A DNA stretch of 64,000 bases, taken from positions 1-64,000 of the forward strand of contig NZ_SOCA01000014.1 in assembly GCF_004364345.1 (NCBI RefSeq). Reading direction: 5' to 3'. This DNA comes from Prosthecobacter fusiformis (GTDB taxonomy: Bacteria; Verrucomicrobiota; Verrucomicrobiia; Verrucomicrobiales; Verrucomicrobiaceae). A program made the position numbers and the translations under genes. Below the pieces are notes generated by a model. That model had not been told where the DNA came from, ran no database searches, and saw nothing but the letters and a program-made list of their open reading frames with translations. This document shows, piece after piece, positions 24,961 through 34,115 of the stretch. Position 1 is the first letter of the stretch. The number at the start of each line of letters is the position of its first letter.

Positions 24961-27561
24961 CTACGCCTTCCCGCGCTTCACCATCGCCATCGCGATTTCC
25001 CACAGGCCCTGCACATGCTCCCAGCGGCGAATACCCAAATCCACAAGGAAAAGCAGCAGCAGGGTCAGGATGAGGGGGGGCCAAAGCTCAATGTATTGTA
25101 CAGCGCGTGTCTCGCTCATGTCCGGCAGTTCACCGGGTTTCAGAATTTTTCCGCCGGTCAGCTTCGTGGCGCGGTCCAATAAATCTTCATTCACCGTGCC
25201 CAGGCTGGCTTCGCTACTTGGATTATGAATCAGGCCGGCGGAGACCATTTCCGCACCGCTTTGCGCCCGGACGAGGTATACCCCCGGCTGATCCGGTCGG
25301 AAACTGCCTTCATACAAACCTGGGCCGCTCTGGCCCAGGGTGAGATTTTGCACCGGCTTCAGGGGCGCGCCCAGTGCATCTGCGGCGACGAAGAATACCT
25401 CCGCCTGCACCTGCGCATCATTGGAGCGGGTGCCCGCATCTTCCTGCAGGTCCACCCGCAGGAGTGCATCATCCCCGCGCATTTCCGTGGCCAGGTCCAT
25501 GTGCCGTCCCTGCGGCGGGCGGGCGGTTTCCCGCAGCACTTGGGACCAAAAGCGGCTGAACTCCGGCCAGCGGGCGATCCACAGAGACGCCCAGCGGCTT
25601 TTTGCATCACTGGTGAAAGCGGTGACCTTGCCCAAGCCGAAGCGCCAGTGCGCCAGCAGGGGATCTCCCGTATCCGTCACCAGCGGCACCTGCGCCGTCG
25701 CCTTGCGGATCGTTTTCACATAGCCCAGCAGGTCAGGGGAGGTCCATTTATCAAAACCTGCCAGCATCGCATGCTTTTCCACCAGCACCGGGATGAAAGG
25801 CTCCTCGCGCATCATCCGGCCTGTGTGCATGAGGGTATCCTGGGTGAAAATGCGGCTGATGTTCGTCGCATCCGTCGTGGTATAGGACTGCCCGCCGCCG
25901 CTGCTGGCGATGGCCTGGAGCAGCGCCACATGTGAGCCTTCACCGATGGAAACGGTGGAAATGGTGATGCCCTCGCCCCGGCATTGCGCGGCCATCGCTT
26001 CATAACCTGAGCCGGAGGTCTGCCCATCGGTCAGGATGATCATGTGCTTCACCTTGGCCTTCACCCGGCGCAGAGCCTCGCGGCCTTCTTCAAAGGCAGG
26101 CTGCAGGTTGGTCCCGCCACCGGAGGCCACGGCGGAAATCTGCCCCGCCACCGTCGCTGTGGAGGTCAGCCGCGTCATCGGCGCCACCACATGCGCCTCA
26201 CTGTCAAAAGCATACACGCCGATGAAATCATTGCGCCCCAGCACCTCCGCCGTGGCGATGGAGGCACTCTTGGCCATCTCCAGCTTTTCACCCGCCATGG
26301 AGCCGGACCGGTCCATGACGATGGCCACTGCCGCGCTTTGTTTTTCCTCCTCATCCGGGGCCTTCAACCGCACCGGCAGCAAGTCATCCACCGGTGTCTT
26401 GTAATAGCCGCCCAGGCCGAAGCTGTTCGGCCCGCCCAGCATCAAAAAGCCGCCGCCCAGCTTGTCCACATAGTCCCGCATCGCATTCATCGTCCCCTCG
26501 CCCAATACATGAGCAGGTACATCGCTGACGATGATGCCGTCATAACCGGAGAGCTGATCCAGCGTCGAAGGGATATTCCCCGGCTGCCGCAGATCCAGCT
26601 CGATGCCCTCCTTGGCCATCGCTTGCGCCAGATACGCAGCTTCACCACCCTCACTGTCCAGGTAAAGCAGCCGCAGCCGCCCGCGCACATCCACCAGGGT
26701 GAGTGCACTGTTATTCGCCGGGATGGAGTCCCCGCCGATGCCTTCCAGCACCGCGCGATATTTGAAAATGTTTCGTTCCCCAGGCGTCCGGGTAAAGGTT
26801 TCCGCCAGGGCCACTCCGGCTTTGAGGGTGACGGGCCGCTGCTCCACCTGAATCCCGTTTTCGTAGAGCTTCAGCGTGCCCTGCGCATCCAGCGTGGACT
26901 CGATCTGCGCCGTCAGTTTCAGCGTCGCCCCTTCATTCAGCCGTGCCCGGCTGGCCGTCAGCTCGCGGATGCGCGCATCCGGCTTGCGGGGGCCTGCGAT
27001 GGGCAGCGCATGCAGACGCACCCCGGCCACACTGGCCTGCCGGGCAGCCTCCAGCAGATCTCCCCGCGTTTCATGCCCGTCCCCGATGATGACGATGTCC
27101 CGGCTGGCCCCGGCGGGAAAAAGCGCCTCTGCGTACTCAATGGCCGCACTGTAATGACTGTCGCCGCCGTGCTCCGTTTGGAAGCGGGTCAGATTGTTCA
27201 CCGGTTGCGGTCCCTTCGGTGTCAGTACGGGTTTATCCCCCAGCATGACGATGAAACTTTCCGTGTCATCCCCCAGGCGGCTTTGCAGGCGGGCGGCCTC
27301 CGCCAGTCCCTTGGTCAGCCCTTCCGTCCCCTGGCTCTGGCTGGCATCCACCACGATGCCCAGCGCTTTTTTACCCGTCTGTGAAATCCGTGCCGGACCC
27401 GCCAGCGCCGCCAGTGCCAGCAGGATGCCCAGTGCACGCACCACCAGGAGCAGCCTTTTCCTCAGTCCGTCCATGGGATGCGCCGACTGGCTTTCAAACC
27501 ACAGCAGTAAAGCCAGGGCGGGCAGAGCCAGCAGCAAAAGTTTCGGCGATTCCCAGTCCAT
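24961..27561 (-). CDS. Membrane protein with VWA domains and a GATase1-like domain
   Basis: 866 residues. Two N-terminal membrane helices (~8-22 and ~36-57), a first VWA-like domain with D-A-S-Q-S (72-76), beta-sandwich linker, a class-I glutamine-amidotransferase-like domain (~295-395, G-Y-D-G-I-I-V-S-D-V-P and G-G-G-F-L-M-L-G-G), a second VWA domain with an intact MIDAS start D-R-S-G-S (417-421), and a C-terminal helix (W-P-P-L-I-L-T-L-L-L-L-F-L-V-D). The catalytic Cys of true amidotransferases is not evident in this part. ATG 27561 is chosen because the membrane helix begins immediately after; an open extension to 27603 exists. Such BatA/BatB-like proteins sit in the inner membrane, often beside MoxR ATPases, none of which is present here. 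Confidence 0.87.
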   Translation of the reverse strand: MDWESPKLLLLALPALALLLWFESQSAHPMDGLRKRLLLVVRALGILLALAALAGPARISQTGKKALGIVVDASQSQGTEGLTKGLAEAARLQSRLGDDTESFIVMLGDKPVLTPKGPQPVNNLTRFQTEHGGDSHYSAAIEYAEALFPAGASRDIVIIGDGHETRGDLLEAARQASVAGVRLHALPIAGPRKPDARIRELTASRARLNEGATLKLTAQIESTLDAQGTLKLYENGIQVEQRPVTLKAGVALAETFTRTPGERNIFKYRAVLEGIGGDSIPANNSALTLVDVRGRLRLLYLDSEGGEAAYLAQAMAKEGIELDLRQPGNIPSTLDQLSGYDGIIVSDVPAHVLGEGTMNAMRDYVDKLGGGFLMLGGPNSFGLGGYYKTPVDDLLPVRLKAPDEEEKQSAAVAIVMDRSGSMAGEKLEMAKSASIATAEVLGRNDFIGVYAFDSEAHVVAPMTRLTSTATVAGQISAVASGGGTNLQPAFEEGREALRRVKAKVKHMIILTDGQTSGSGYEAMAAQCRGEGITISTVSIGEGSHVALLQAIASSGGGQSYTTTDATNISRIFTQDTLMHTGRMMREEPFIPVLVEKHAMLAGFDKWTSPDLLGYVKTIRKATAQVPLVTDTGDPLLAHWRFGLGKVTAFTSDAKSRWASLWIARWPEFSRFWSQVLRETARPPQGRHMDLATEMRGDDALLRVDLQEDAGTRSNDAQVQAEVFFVAADALGAPLKPVQNLTLGQSGPGLYEGSFRPDQPGVYLVRAQSGAEMVSAGLIHNPSSEASLGTVNEDLLDRATKLTGGKILKPGELPDMSETRAVQYIELWPPLILTLLLLFLVDLGIRRWEHVQGLWEIAMAMVKRGKA

Positions 27562-27662
27562 GTGAATTAAACGCAACGCTAGGGACAAATGCCGCACTTC
27601 CAAGCGAATACCTCATAGACTTCACTCTCACTTCGTTCACCAGTCCTGGTCCTCCGCTCACC

Positions 27663-28895
27663 ATGCACATCCCTTCTCTCATTGAAGCCAAGCGCGATGG
27701 CCATGCCCTGTCCGCAGAGCAGATCCGCTTTCTCATCACCGCCTATGCGCAGGGGGACATGCCGGATTATCAGATGAGCGCACTGGCCATGGCCATTTTC
27801 TTCAAAGGCATGAGCGGTGATGAAACGGCCGCGCTGACTGAGGCGATGCTGCGCAGTGGCACCGTCCTGCACTGGCCTAAGGACGCTCCCATGCGCGTGG
27901 ACAAACACTCCACTGGAGGGATCGGGGATAAGACCTCCCTCATCCTCGCCCCCTTGCTGGCCTGTGATGGTCTGTGGGTGCCCATGATCTCCGGACGTGG
28001 TCTCGGCATCACCGGCGGTACACTGGACAAGCTGGAGTCCATCCCTGGATTCCGCACCCAACTCAGCGAATCCGAAATCTATAAAACCCTGCCCATCACC
28101 GGTTGCCTCATGGTCGGCCAAACCGCCAACCTTTGTCCCGCCGATAAAAAACTCTACGCTCTCCGGGATGTCACCGGCACCATCCAGAGCATCCCGCTGC
28201 TGACCTCCAGCATCATGGGGAAGAAGCTTGCCGAGGGACTGAACCGCCTCATTCTTGATGTCAAATACGGCAGTGGAGCCTTCATGCAGACCCGTGAGCA
28301 GGCCCAGGCTCTGGCGGAGAGCATGGTCAGCGTGGGCCGTGCTTTAGGTGTCCGTTCCAGCGTCCGCCTCAGCCCCATGGATGAGGCCACGGGAGAATCC
28401 GCAGGCAATGCCCTGGAAGTCATCGAATGCCTCCGCTGCCTCCAGGGCCAGGGGCCACCGGACCTGGAAAACATCGTCCTGGACCTGGCTTGCGCCGTCT
28501 CCATCTCCTCCCGCGCGGAACTGCGGCAGATGCTGCATGATGGCCGCGCCTATGCCAAATTTCAGCACATGGTCACCGTCCAGGGTGGGCGTGTGGAAAG
28601 CCTGGAGCGCTTGCACAAAATTCACCGCGCACCCGTCATCCATGAGATGATCGCTGACCGCAGTGGCCATCTTCGGCGCTTGGATGCAGGCACCCTTGGC
28701 CGCGCCGTCCTTGCCCTCGGCGCAGGACGAGCCAAAGCCACCGACCGAATCGATCCCGCCGTCGGCGTGGACGGGCTGCGCAAGGTTGGCCAGGAAATCC
28801 AAGCGGGTGAGGTGCTGCTGCGCATTCATGCCCGTAGCCAAGCCGATGCGGAGGAAGCTGAGAAAGCCATCGCTCAAGGCGTGGATATTCGGTAA
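27663..28895 (+). CDS. deoA: Thymidine/pyrimidine-nucleoside phosphorylase
   Basis: 410 residues from the ATG at 27663 (family length ~430); an upstream open extension reaches into the divergent gene and is rejected. Signatures: K-H-S-T-G-G-I-G-D-K-T-S (phosphate/pyrimidine site), S-G-R-G-L-G-I-T-G-G-T-L-D-K-L-E (family signature) and K-Y-G-S-G-A-F-M. It reversibly cleaves thymidine or uridine with phosphate to deoxyribose- or ribose-1-phosphate plus base, in nucleoside salvage in the cytoplasm. Choice between deoA- and pdp-type specificity is not settled from sequence. It is divergent from the VWA gene with ~100 bases between starts and has no salvage neighbours. Confidence 0.95.
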   Translation: MHIPSLIEAKRDGHALSAEQIRFLITAYAQGDMPDYQMSALAMAIFFKGMSGDETAALTEAMLRSGTVLHWPKDAPMRVDKHSTGGIGDKTSLILAPLLACDGLWVPMISGRGLGITGGTLDKLESIPGFRTQLSESEIYKTLPITGCLMVGQTANLCPADKKLYALRDVTGTIQSIPLLTSSIMGKKLAEGLNRLILDVKYGSGAFMQTREQAQALAESMVSVGRALGVRSSVRLSPMDEATGESAGNALEVIECLRCLQGQGPPDLENIVLDLACAVSISSRAELRQMLHDGRAYAKFQHMVTVQGGRVESLERLHKIHRAPVIHEMIADRSGHLRRLDAGTLGRAVLALGAGRAKATDRIDPAVGVDGLRKVGQEIQAGEVLLRIHARSQADAEEAEKAIAQGVDIR

Positions 28896-28935
28896 GCAGA
28901 AGCCGGGAGCCTGTTGCATCACCGGGTGCACTTGC

Positions 28936-31900
28936 TCACTTCGTCACCATCTCATCCAGGTTCAGCAGCAAGTTTGCCACCATGGTCCAAGCGGCCAGTT
29001 CGCTCACGTCCAGGTTCGCATCTGGCTTGGATTCACCAAAGCTGATCGCCAGCTTCGCTTCCTCCGGCCGTGCCTTGTATTCCGCCAGATGCTGTTTCAA
29101 CGCCTGGAGGACGATCTCAGCCTCCTGCGCTGTGGGGTAGCGTCCCGTTGCACTGCGGAAAGCTTTCGTGATCCGCGCATCGGTGCTGTCATTCTTTTGA
29201 AGCAAAAGTTGTTGGGCGAAGTGGCGCGCTGCCTCGAAGTATTGCACATCATTCATCAGGTTCAGCGCCTGCAGCGGGGTGTTGCTGCGCTCCCGACGCA
29301 GGCAGTACGATTCCCGGTTAGGCGCATCGAAGTTCGTCATCCCTGGTGGTGGTGCGGTGCGCTTCCAGAAGGTATAAAGGCTGCGGCGATACAGGGATTC
29401 ACCCGTGTCCTGCACATAGTTGCGGGTATTGCTACCGCCAAAGCCCACTGGCTCCCAGATATTCTCCGGCTGATAAGGCCGCACCCCTTTGCCGCCGATC
29501 TTCGGACTCAGCAGCCCGCTCACAAAGAGGGCGCTATCACGCACCACTTCTGCATCCGCACGGAAGCGCGGCCCACGTGCCAGCAGACGGTTTTCAGGAT
29601 CTTTGTTCAGGCTCTCTGGAGTGAATTCCGCAGTCTGCCGGTAAGTGTGCGAGGTGACGATACCCTGAACAAAAGCCTTCATGTCCCAGCCGTTTTCACG
29701 GAAGGTCACCGCCAGCCAGTCGAGCAGCTCCGGATGGCTCGGCGGCTCACCCTGGGAGCCAAAGTCATTCGTCGTCTTCACCAGACCTGTGCCGAAAAAC
29801 TGCTGCCACAAGCGATTCACCGTCACCCGTGCAGTTAAGGGATGTTCGGGGGAAACCAGCCAGTTGGCCAGGTCCAGTCGTGATGGCTGCTCCGCATTGG
29901 GCAGGGGCGGGAAGACGGCGGGTGTGCCACGGCTCACCTTTTCCCCCGGCTGATCATACAGGCCGCGGTTCATGACGAAGCTTTCTCTCGGCTGCGGCAG
30001 ATCTGCCATGATGAAGGTGGCCGGGATCACATCCTCCAGTGCCTTCCGTTGGGATTCCAGCGCCAGCTTCTCACCACGCACCCCGTTCACGATTTCCCGC
30101 GCGCCCTGGTACTCATTTTCATACCACCAGTCCTTCACGCTTTTCGTCTCCGCTTCTGTCCACTCCGTCACCTTTTTGCCACGCACCAGCATTTGCAGAT
30201 CCTGCGGCAGCTCAGCCACCCGGCGGCCCTGGTTTTTCGTTAGCCACACACTCCATGACCACTGTGCATCCTTCGCCGGATCCACCCGCGAGCTCATGCT
30301 CAGCCGGTCCCAGGACACGGTGCCAGCGAATTGAGTGAACGCATAACCCGTCACCTTCATGCCCGGCTTCAGCCCCAGTTTTTCAATGGGAACGTCCAGT
30401 TTTACCCACTCGCCCGCTTTCGGCAGAGCCCCCATTTTGACACGTTCTGGCGTGCGCACTTTGCCAAACGGGATGGCTCCTTCCTCACCCCAGAAGGCAC
30501 GGTGATTCCAGCCACCGCCGACAAAAAATTGCAGCATGATGGATGAGGGTGGATTTTGCGGATCCAGGAAACACTGCACGCTGATGACCCCATTCGCCGG
30601 AACATCAAAGGTGGCTCCATCGCTGAAAAAATCCTGCGCCACCGCCGTGGCCGTGCGCCGGAGTGCCATCTCGCCACTGAAGACAGGTCCGTCTTTTTTG
30701 CTCACCAGCGTGGTCGGTTCACCGCCAGCACCATTCACGGTGACGCCAGGAGGAAAGCTGTCTTCAAACCACACCACCTCCGTCTTCTGAACGGGCGGCG
30801 GTGGCGTCAGGCTGGCCGGGTCGGTGTATTCGATCTTCGCTATCGCCTGTTTAATCTCCTCCTGCTTGGCCGTGATGGCCTGGTCCAGCTTTGTCAGCTG
30901 CACTTTTTGTTCGGGGGTGGAAAGCCGCAGGATGGGCGGTGTCAGCAGAATGTTGCCATCCATGGCCGGGTCCGCAGCGCTGTTAAAGAACGAATACAGC
31001 GCATAAAATTCCTTTTGGCTGATGGGGTCAAACTTGTGGTCATGACAAACGGCGCAGCCCGCAGTCAGGCCCATCCAGACAGCCACCGTGGTATCCGTAC
31101 GATCTACCGCATAACGAAAAACAAACTCCTCCGCGATGGAGCCGCCCTCGCTCGTCGTCACATTGCAGCGGTTGAATCCAGAGGCAATCTGCTGGTCCAC
31201 CGTCGCATTCGGCAGCAAGTCTCCGGCGAGTTGCCAGCGGGTGAATTCATCAAAGGGCAGATTGTCATTGAAGGCACGCACCACCCAGTCGCGATACGGC
31301 CACATGCTGCGTTCATTGTCCAGGTGCAGACCATGGGTATCCGCATAGCGGGCTGCATCCAGCCAGTAGCGGCCCATGTGCTCCCCATACCGTTCCGATT
31401 TTAAAAGTCGCGACACCACTTTTTCATACGCATCCGCTCCCGTGTCCGCCAGAAAGGCATCCACCTCCGCCAGTGTCGGCGGCAGGCCGGTGAGGTCCAG
31501 TGTCACCCGGCGGATCAGTGTTTCTTTGGAGGCCTCCGGCGCAGGTGCCAGCCCTTCTTGCCTCAGCCGATCTTGCACAAACGCGTCAATGGGATTGCGT
31601 ACGAGCGCGCTCTTCACCTTCGGCGTCGCCGCTTTCACGGGTTTCTCAAAAGCCCAGTGCTTCTGGTACTGCGCGCCTTCTTTGATCCATCGCTGAAGGA
31701 TCTCCGCCTGTTGGGGGGTGATCTTTTTATGCGATTCCGGCGGCGGCATGATTTCGTCTTCATCCTTGCTCAGGATGCGGGTGATGATGCTACTGCCCGC
31801 CGGGTCGCCAGGCTTCACGGCCTGCACACCGTCGATGACCTGATACGCGCCCTCTGGAGTATCCAGCCGCAGATCCGCCTTCCGCTTTTTCGCATCGTAG

Positions 31901-32025
31901 CCATGGCAGGCAAAGCAGTTGTCACTGAGGATGGGCCGGATGTCCCGGTTAAAATCCAGCCGGGTAGCAGCCTGCGCAGCCTGGGCGGCGAGCGTCGTAA
32001 AAGCGATGACAAAGAAGGTACGCAT
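28936..32025 (-). CDS. PSD1-type cytochrome protein (PSCyt1-DUF1549-DUF1553)
   Basis: 1029 residues, signal peptide (MRTFFVIAFTTLAAQAAQAA), then the PSCyt1 domain with a haem c motif C37-F-A-C40-H41 followed by A-K-K-R-K-A-D-L-R-L-D-T. The PSCyt2/DUF1549 domain follows (L-T-G-L-P-P-T-L-A-E-V-D-A-F-L, R-Y-W-L-D-A-A-R-Y-A-D-T-H-G) with a second C-A-V-C-H motif, a carbohydrate-binding-like insertion (~420-600), and C-terminal DUF1553 (L-T-A-R-V-T-V-N-R-L-W-Q-Q-F-F-G-T-G). This architecture is abundant in Planctomycetes and Verrucomicrobia; proposed roles link it to sulfated-polysaccharide use or envelope electron transfer, without proof. Its usual DUF1501 partner is not adjacent; one lies at 36394. 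Confidence 0.93.
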   Translation of the reverse strand: MRTFFVIAFTTLAAQAAQAATRLDFNRDIRPILSDNCFACHGYDAKKRKADLRLDTPEGAYQVIDGVQAVKPGDPAGSSIITRILSKDEDEIMPPPESHKKITPQQAEILQRWIKEGAQYQKHWAFEKPVKAATPKVKSALVRNPIDAFVQDRLRQEGLAPAPEASKETLIRRVTLDLTGLPPTLAEVDAFLADTGADAYEKVVSRLLKSERYGEHMGRYWLDAARYADTHGLHLDNERSMWPYRDWVVRAFNDNLPFDEFTRWQLAGDLLPNATVDQQIASGFNRCNVTTSEGGSIAEEFVFRYAVDRTDTTVAVWMGLTAGCAVCHDHKFDPISQKEFYALYSFFNSAADPAMDGNILLTPPILRLSTPEQKVQLTKLDQAITAKQEEIKQAIAKIEYTDPASLTPPPPVQKTEVVWFEDSFPPGVTVNGAGGEPTTLVSKKDGPVFSGEMALRRTATAVAQDFFSDGATFDVPANGVISVQCFLDPQNPPSSIMLQFFVGGGWNHRAFWGEEGAIPFGKVRTPERVKMGALPKAGEWVKLDVPIEKLGLKPGMKVTGYAFTQFAGTVSWDRLSMSSRVDPAKDAQWSWSVWLTKNQGRRVAELPQDLQMLVRGKKVTEWTEAETKSVKDWWYENEYQGAREIVNGVRGEKLALESQRKALEDVIPATFIMADLPQPRESFVMNRGLYDQPGEKVSRGTPAVFPPLPNAEQPSRLDLANWLVSPEHPLTARVTVNRLWQQFFGTGLVKTTNDFGSQGEPPSHPELLDWLAVTFRENGWDMKAFVQGIVTSHTYRQTAEFTPESLNKDPENRLLARGPRFRADAEVVRDSALFVSGLLSPKIGGKGVRPYQPENIWEPVGFGGSNTRNYVQDTGESLYRRSLYTFWKRTAPPPGMTNFDAPNRESYCLRRERSNTPLQALNLMNDVQYFEAARHFAQQLLLQKNDSTDARITKAFRSATGRYPTAQEAEIVLQALKQHLAEYKARPEEAKLAISFGESKPDANLDVSELAAWTMVANLLLNLDEMVTK

Positions 32026-32182
32026 CCACCCGTCAGTACGTCCGCCACAGGCTCCGCATTACAAGTACATGGCGAACAGGCAGCATGCTTCATCCGGCTG
32101 CGCAGGATAGTCATATCCCCGGTTAGGGATCAATGCCATCCGCAGGCTATGGACTCGGGTGGCTGGCGGTCCCTATCCCAGG

Positions 32183-32350
32183 TCATTTGGGCGCGGGCTT
32201 GGCCGCAGGTTCGGGCGGCACTTTTTTAAAGTCCGTCAGTTTGGCCAGGCCATAATAGTAGCCGGCGACACTGCCCAGCAGCAGGAGGAAGGCGACCATG
32301 GGCCAAAAGCCGGGAAGCCAGGGCGGGGAAAGACGGCGGCGGCGTGACAT
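32183..32350 (-). CDS. Small single-helix membrane protein
   Basis: 55 residues from the ATG at 32350: a basic N-terminus (MSRRRRLSPP), one membrane helix (~14-36, PMVAFLLLLGSVAGYYYGLA) and a Pro/Ala/Lys-rich tail. Positive-inside orientation puts the tail in the periplasm. It follows the ABC permease by 46 bases on the same strand. No family is recognised. It could be a small accessory subunit of the transporter, or an unrelated short gene; its reality rests on the well-formed topology only. Confidence 0.5.
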   Translation of the reverse strand: MSRRRRLSPPWLPGFWPMVAFLLLLGSVAGYYYGLAKLTDFKKVPPEPAAKPAPK

Positions 32351-32396
32351 GGGAGAAGATGAGGGAGAGGTGGCGGAAAGGGAAGGTGAAATGTCA

Positions 32397-34088
32397 CTAA
32401 CGGAACAATGCGCCCAGCTTTTTTCCCAGGAGCAGGGCTGCACCGGTGATGGTGATGGTGAGGAAGATCATGGCCCAGACACCGAGTGCGGAGGCCAGGC
32501 TGGGGCCGTTGCCGAGGGCCATGACGAGGAAATAGATGGCTTTGGTGATGGGGAAATGAGCGGCCTGCTGCGCCAGGATCATGGAATCACTGACCTCCAG
32601 CATGGCGAAGGCAAAGGCTAGCAACGCACCTGCCAGCAGATGCGGAGCCACCAGCGGCAGGGTGATGCGCCAGAGGGCTCTCTCCGGTGTGGCACCGAGG
32701 TTTTGCGCAGCTTCTTCCAGCGTGGGACTGACCTGCTGAAAACCAGCGGAGGCGGAGCGGACGATGAAAGGCAACCGGCGGACCGCATAGGCGATGACCA
32801 GGATGAGGACGGGATTTTCATCCAGGATCAGCCAGTCGAAGTACTGGCCGGGCCGGGTCATGGCCAGGTAACCAAAGGCCAGCACAACGCCCGGCACAGC
32901 CAGAGGCAGCATGGCCATGGCATCCAGCAACTGGCGGCCCCAAATGCGGGTGCGCACATTCACGTAGGCCACACCGATGCCTAACAATAAAGCGAACAGG
33001 ATGGCGATGACGGAGTATTTCAGGCTGTTGGCAATGGCGCTGAGGGTGATCTCATGGCCTAGCGCCTCCTGGTAATGATCCAGGGTGAAAGCCTGGGGAA
33101 GCACGGTGCCATACCAGTCATCCGCAAAGCTGAGCATGACCACGCCGAGGTGTGGCAGTACAGCGACAAAGGTCACCAGGGCAAAAACCAGCGTGCACAG
33201 CCAGCCGAGGCCAAGGGGCAGCCTCAAGGTCTCGCGCCCGGTGGTGGCGCGTCCGCCGCCGGTGGCATCGGCACGGCCAAAGAAGACTTTGCCCACCAGA
33301 TAGATGAGCGTGCTGAAGACCAGCATGACCACGACGAGGGCATAAGGGAAGGGGTTGTCACTGAGGTCATTGAGGGAGCGGAAAATCTGCACTGAGGTCA
33401 CGCGGTCGTAGTCGAAGACCAGCGGCACGCCGAGCTCTGTGAAAGCCCAGATGAAAACCAGGGTGCCCCCGGCAAAGATACCCGGCATGATCAGCGGCAG
33501 CGTGACCCGCCAGAAACGCTGAAGCGGTGAGCAGCCCAAATTTGCCGCCGCCTCTTCCATGGCGGGATCCAGATTGGCGAGGGCTGCGGCCACATTCAGA
33601 TACAGGATGGGATAAAGGTGCAGCACCTCCATGATGACGATGCCCAGCATCTGCCCCTCACCCAGCCAGTCCGTTGGATGCTGGGCGTTCATGAGGCCGA
33701 GATCAATCAGCAGCGCATTCAGAGAACCGGCTTGGCCCAGGATCGCCTTGATGCCAATGGCACCGACAAAGGGCGGCAGTACCAAGGGAGTGAGCACCAG
33801 ACTGTTGAGCAGTGTCTTGCCAGGAAACGTATAACGAACAAAGAGCACGGCCAGCGGCAGCGAGATGAGCAGGCAGCCCAGCGTTGTCCAGATGGCGATG
33901 ACGAACGAATTGATCAACCCCTCGCGGTAGAGGGTGTTCATGAAAACTTCGCAGACAAACTCCAGGGTAAAACGGTGGTCTGGCGTCTCAAAGGCAAGCT
34001 TCACGGTCGTCCAGATGGGATAGGCAAAAAAGCAGCCGAAAAAGGCGGCCATGATGCCAGACACAAGGAGGGCGAGGGAGCGTGACAT
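32397..34088 (-). CDS. Iron(III)-type ABC transporter permease, fused double unit
   Basis: 563 residues with about 12 membrane helices, the FbpB/AfuB-type arrangement of two permease halves in one chain. Each half has the EAA loop that docks the ATPase: E-A-A-A-N-L-G-C-S-P-L-Q-R-F-W-R-V-T-L-P near 200 and E-A-A-Q-N-L-G-A-T-P-E-R-A-L-W-R-I-T-L-P near 475. It would form the inner-membrane channel for the substrate-binding protein encoded 27 bases upstream. The ATPase gene normally found with these two is absent: a small membrane gene and then a cytochrome gene follow. The ATPase must be encoded elsewhere or shared. Confidence 0.93.
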   Translation of the reverse strand: MSRSLALLVSGIMAAFFGCFFAYPIWTTVKLAFETPDHRFTLEFVCEVFMNTLYREGLINSFVIAIWTTLGCLLISLPLAVLFVRYTFPGKTLLNSLVLTPLVLPPFVGAIGIKAILGQAGSLNALLIDLGLMNAQHPTDWLGEGQMLGIVIMEVLHLYPILYLNVAAALANLDPAMEEAAANLGCSPLQRFWRVTLPLIMPGIFAGGTLVFIWAFTELGVPLVFDYDRVTSVQIFRSLNDLSDNPFPYALVVVMLVFSTLIYLVGKVFFGRADATGGGRATTGRETLRLPLGLGWLCTLVFALVTFVAVLPHLGVVMLSFADDWYGTVLPQAFTLDHYQEALGHEITLSAIANSLKYSVIAILFALLLGIGVAYVNVRTRIWGRQLLDAMAMLPLAVPGVVLAFGYLAMTRPGQYFDWLILDENPVLILVIAYAVRRLPFIVRSASAGFQQVSPTLEEAAQNLGATPERALWRITLPLVAPHLLAGALLAFAFAMLEVSDSMILAQQAAHFPITKAIYFLVMALGNGPSLASALGVWAMIFLTITITGAALLLGKKLGALFR

Positions 34089-34115
34089 GGTGCGAAATTT
34101 AGAACAGCAGGCTGG

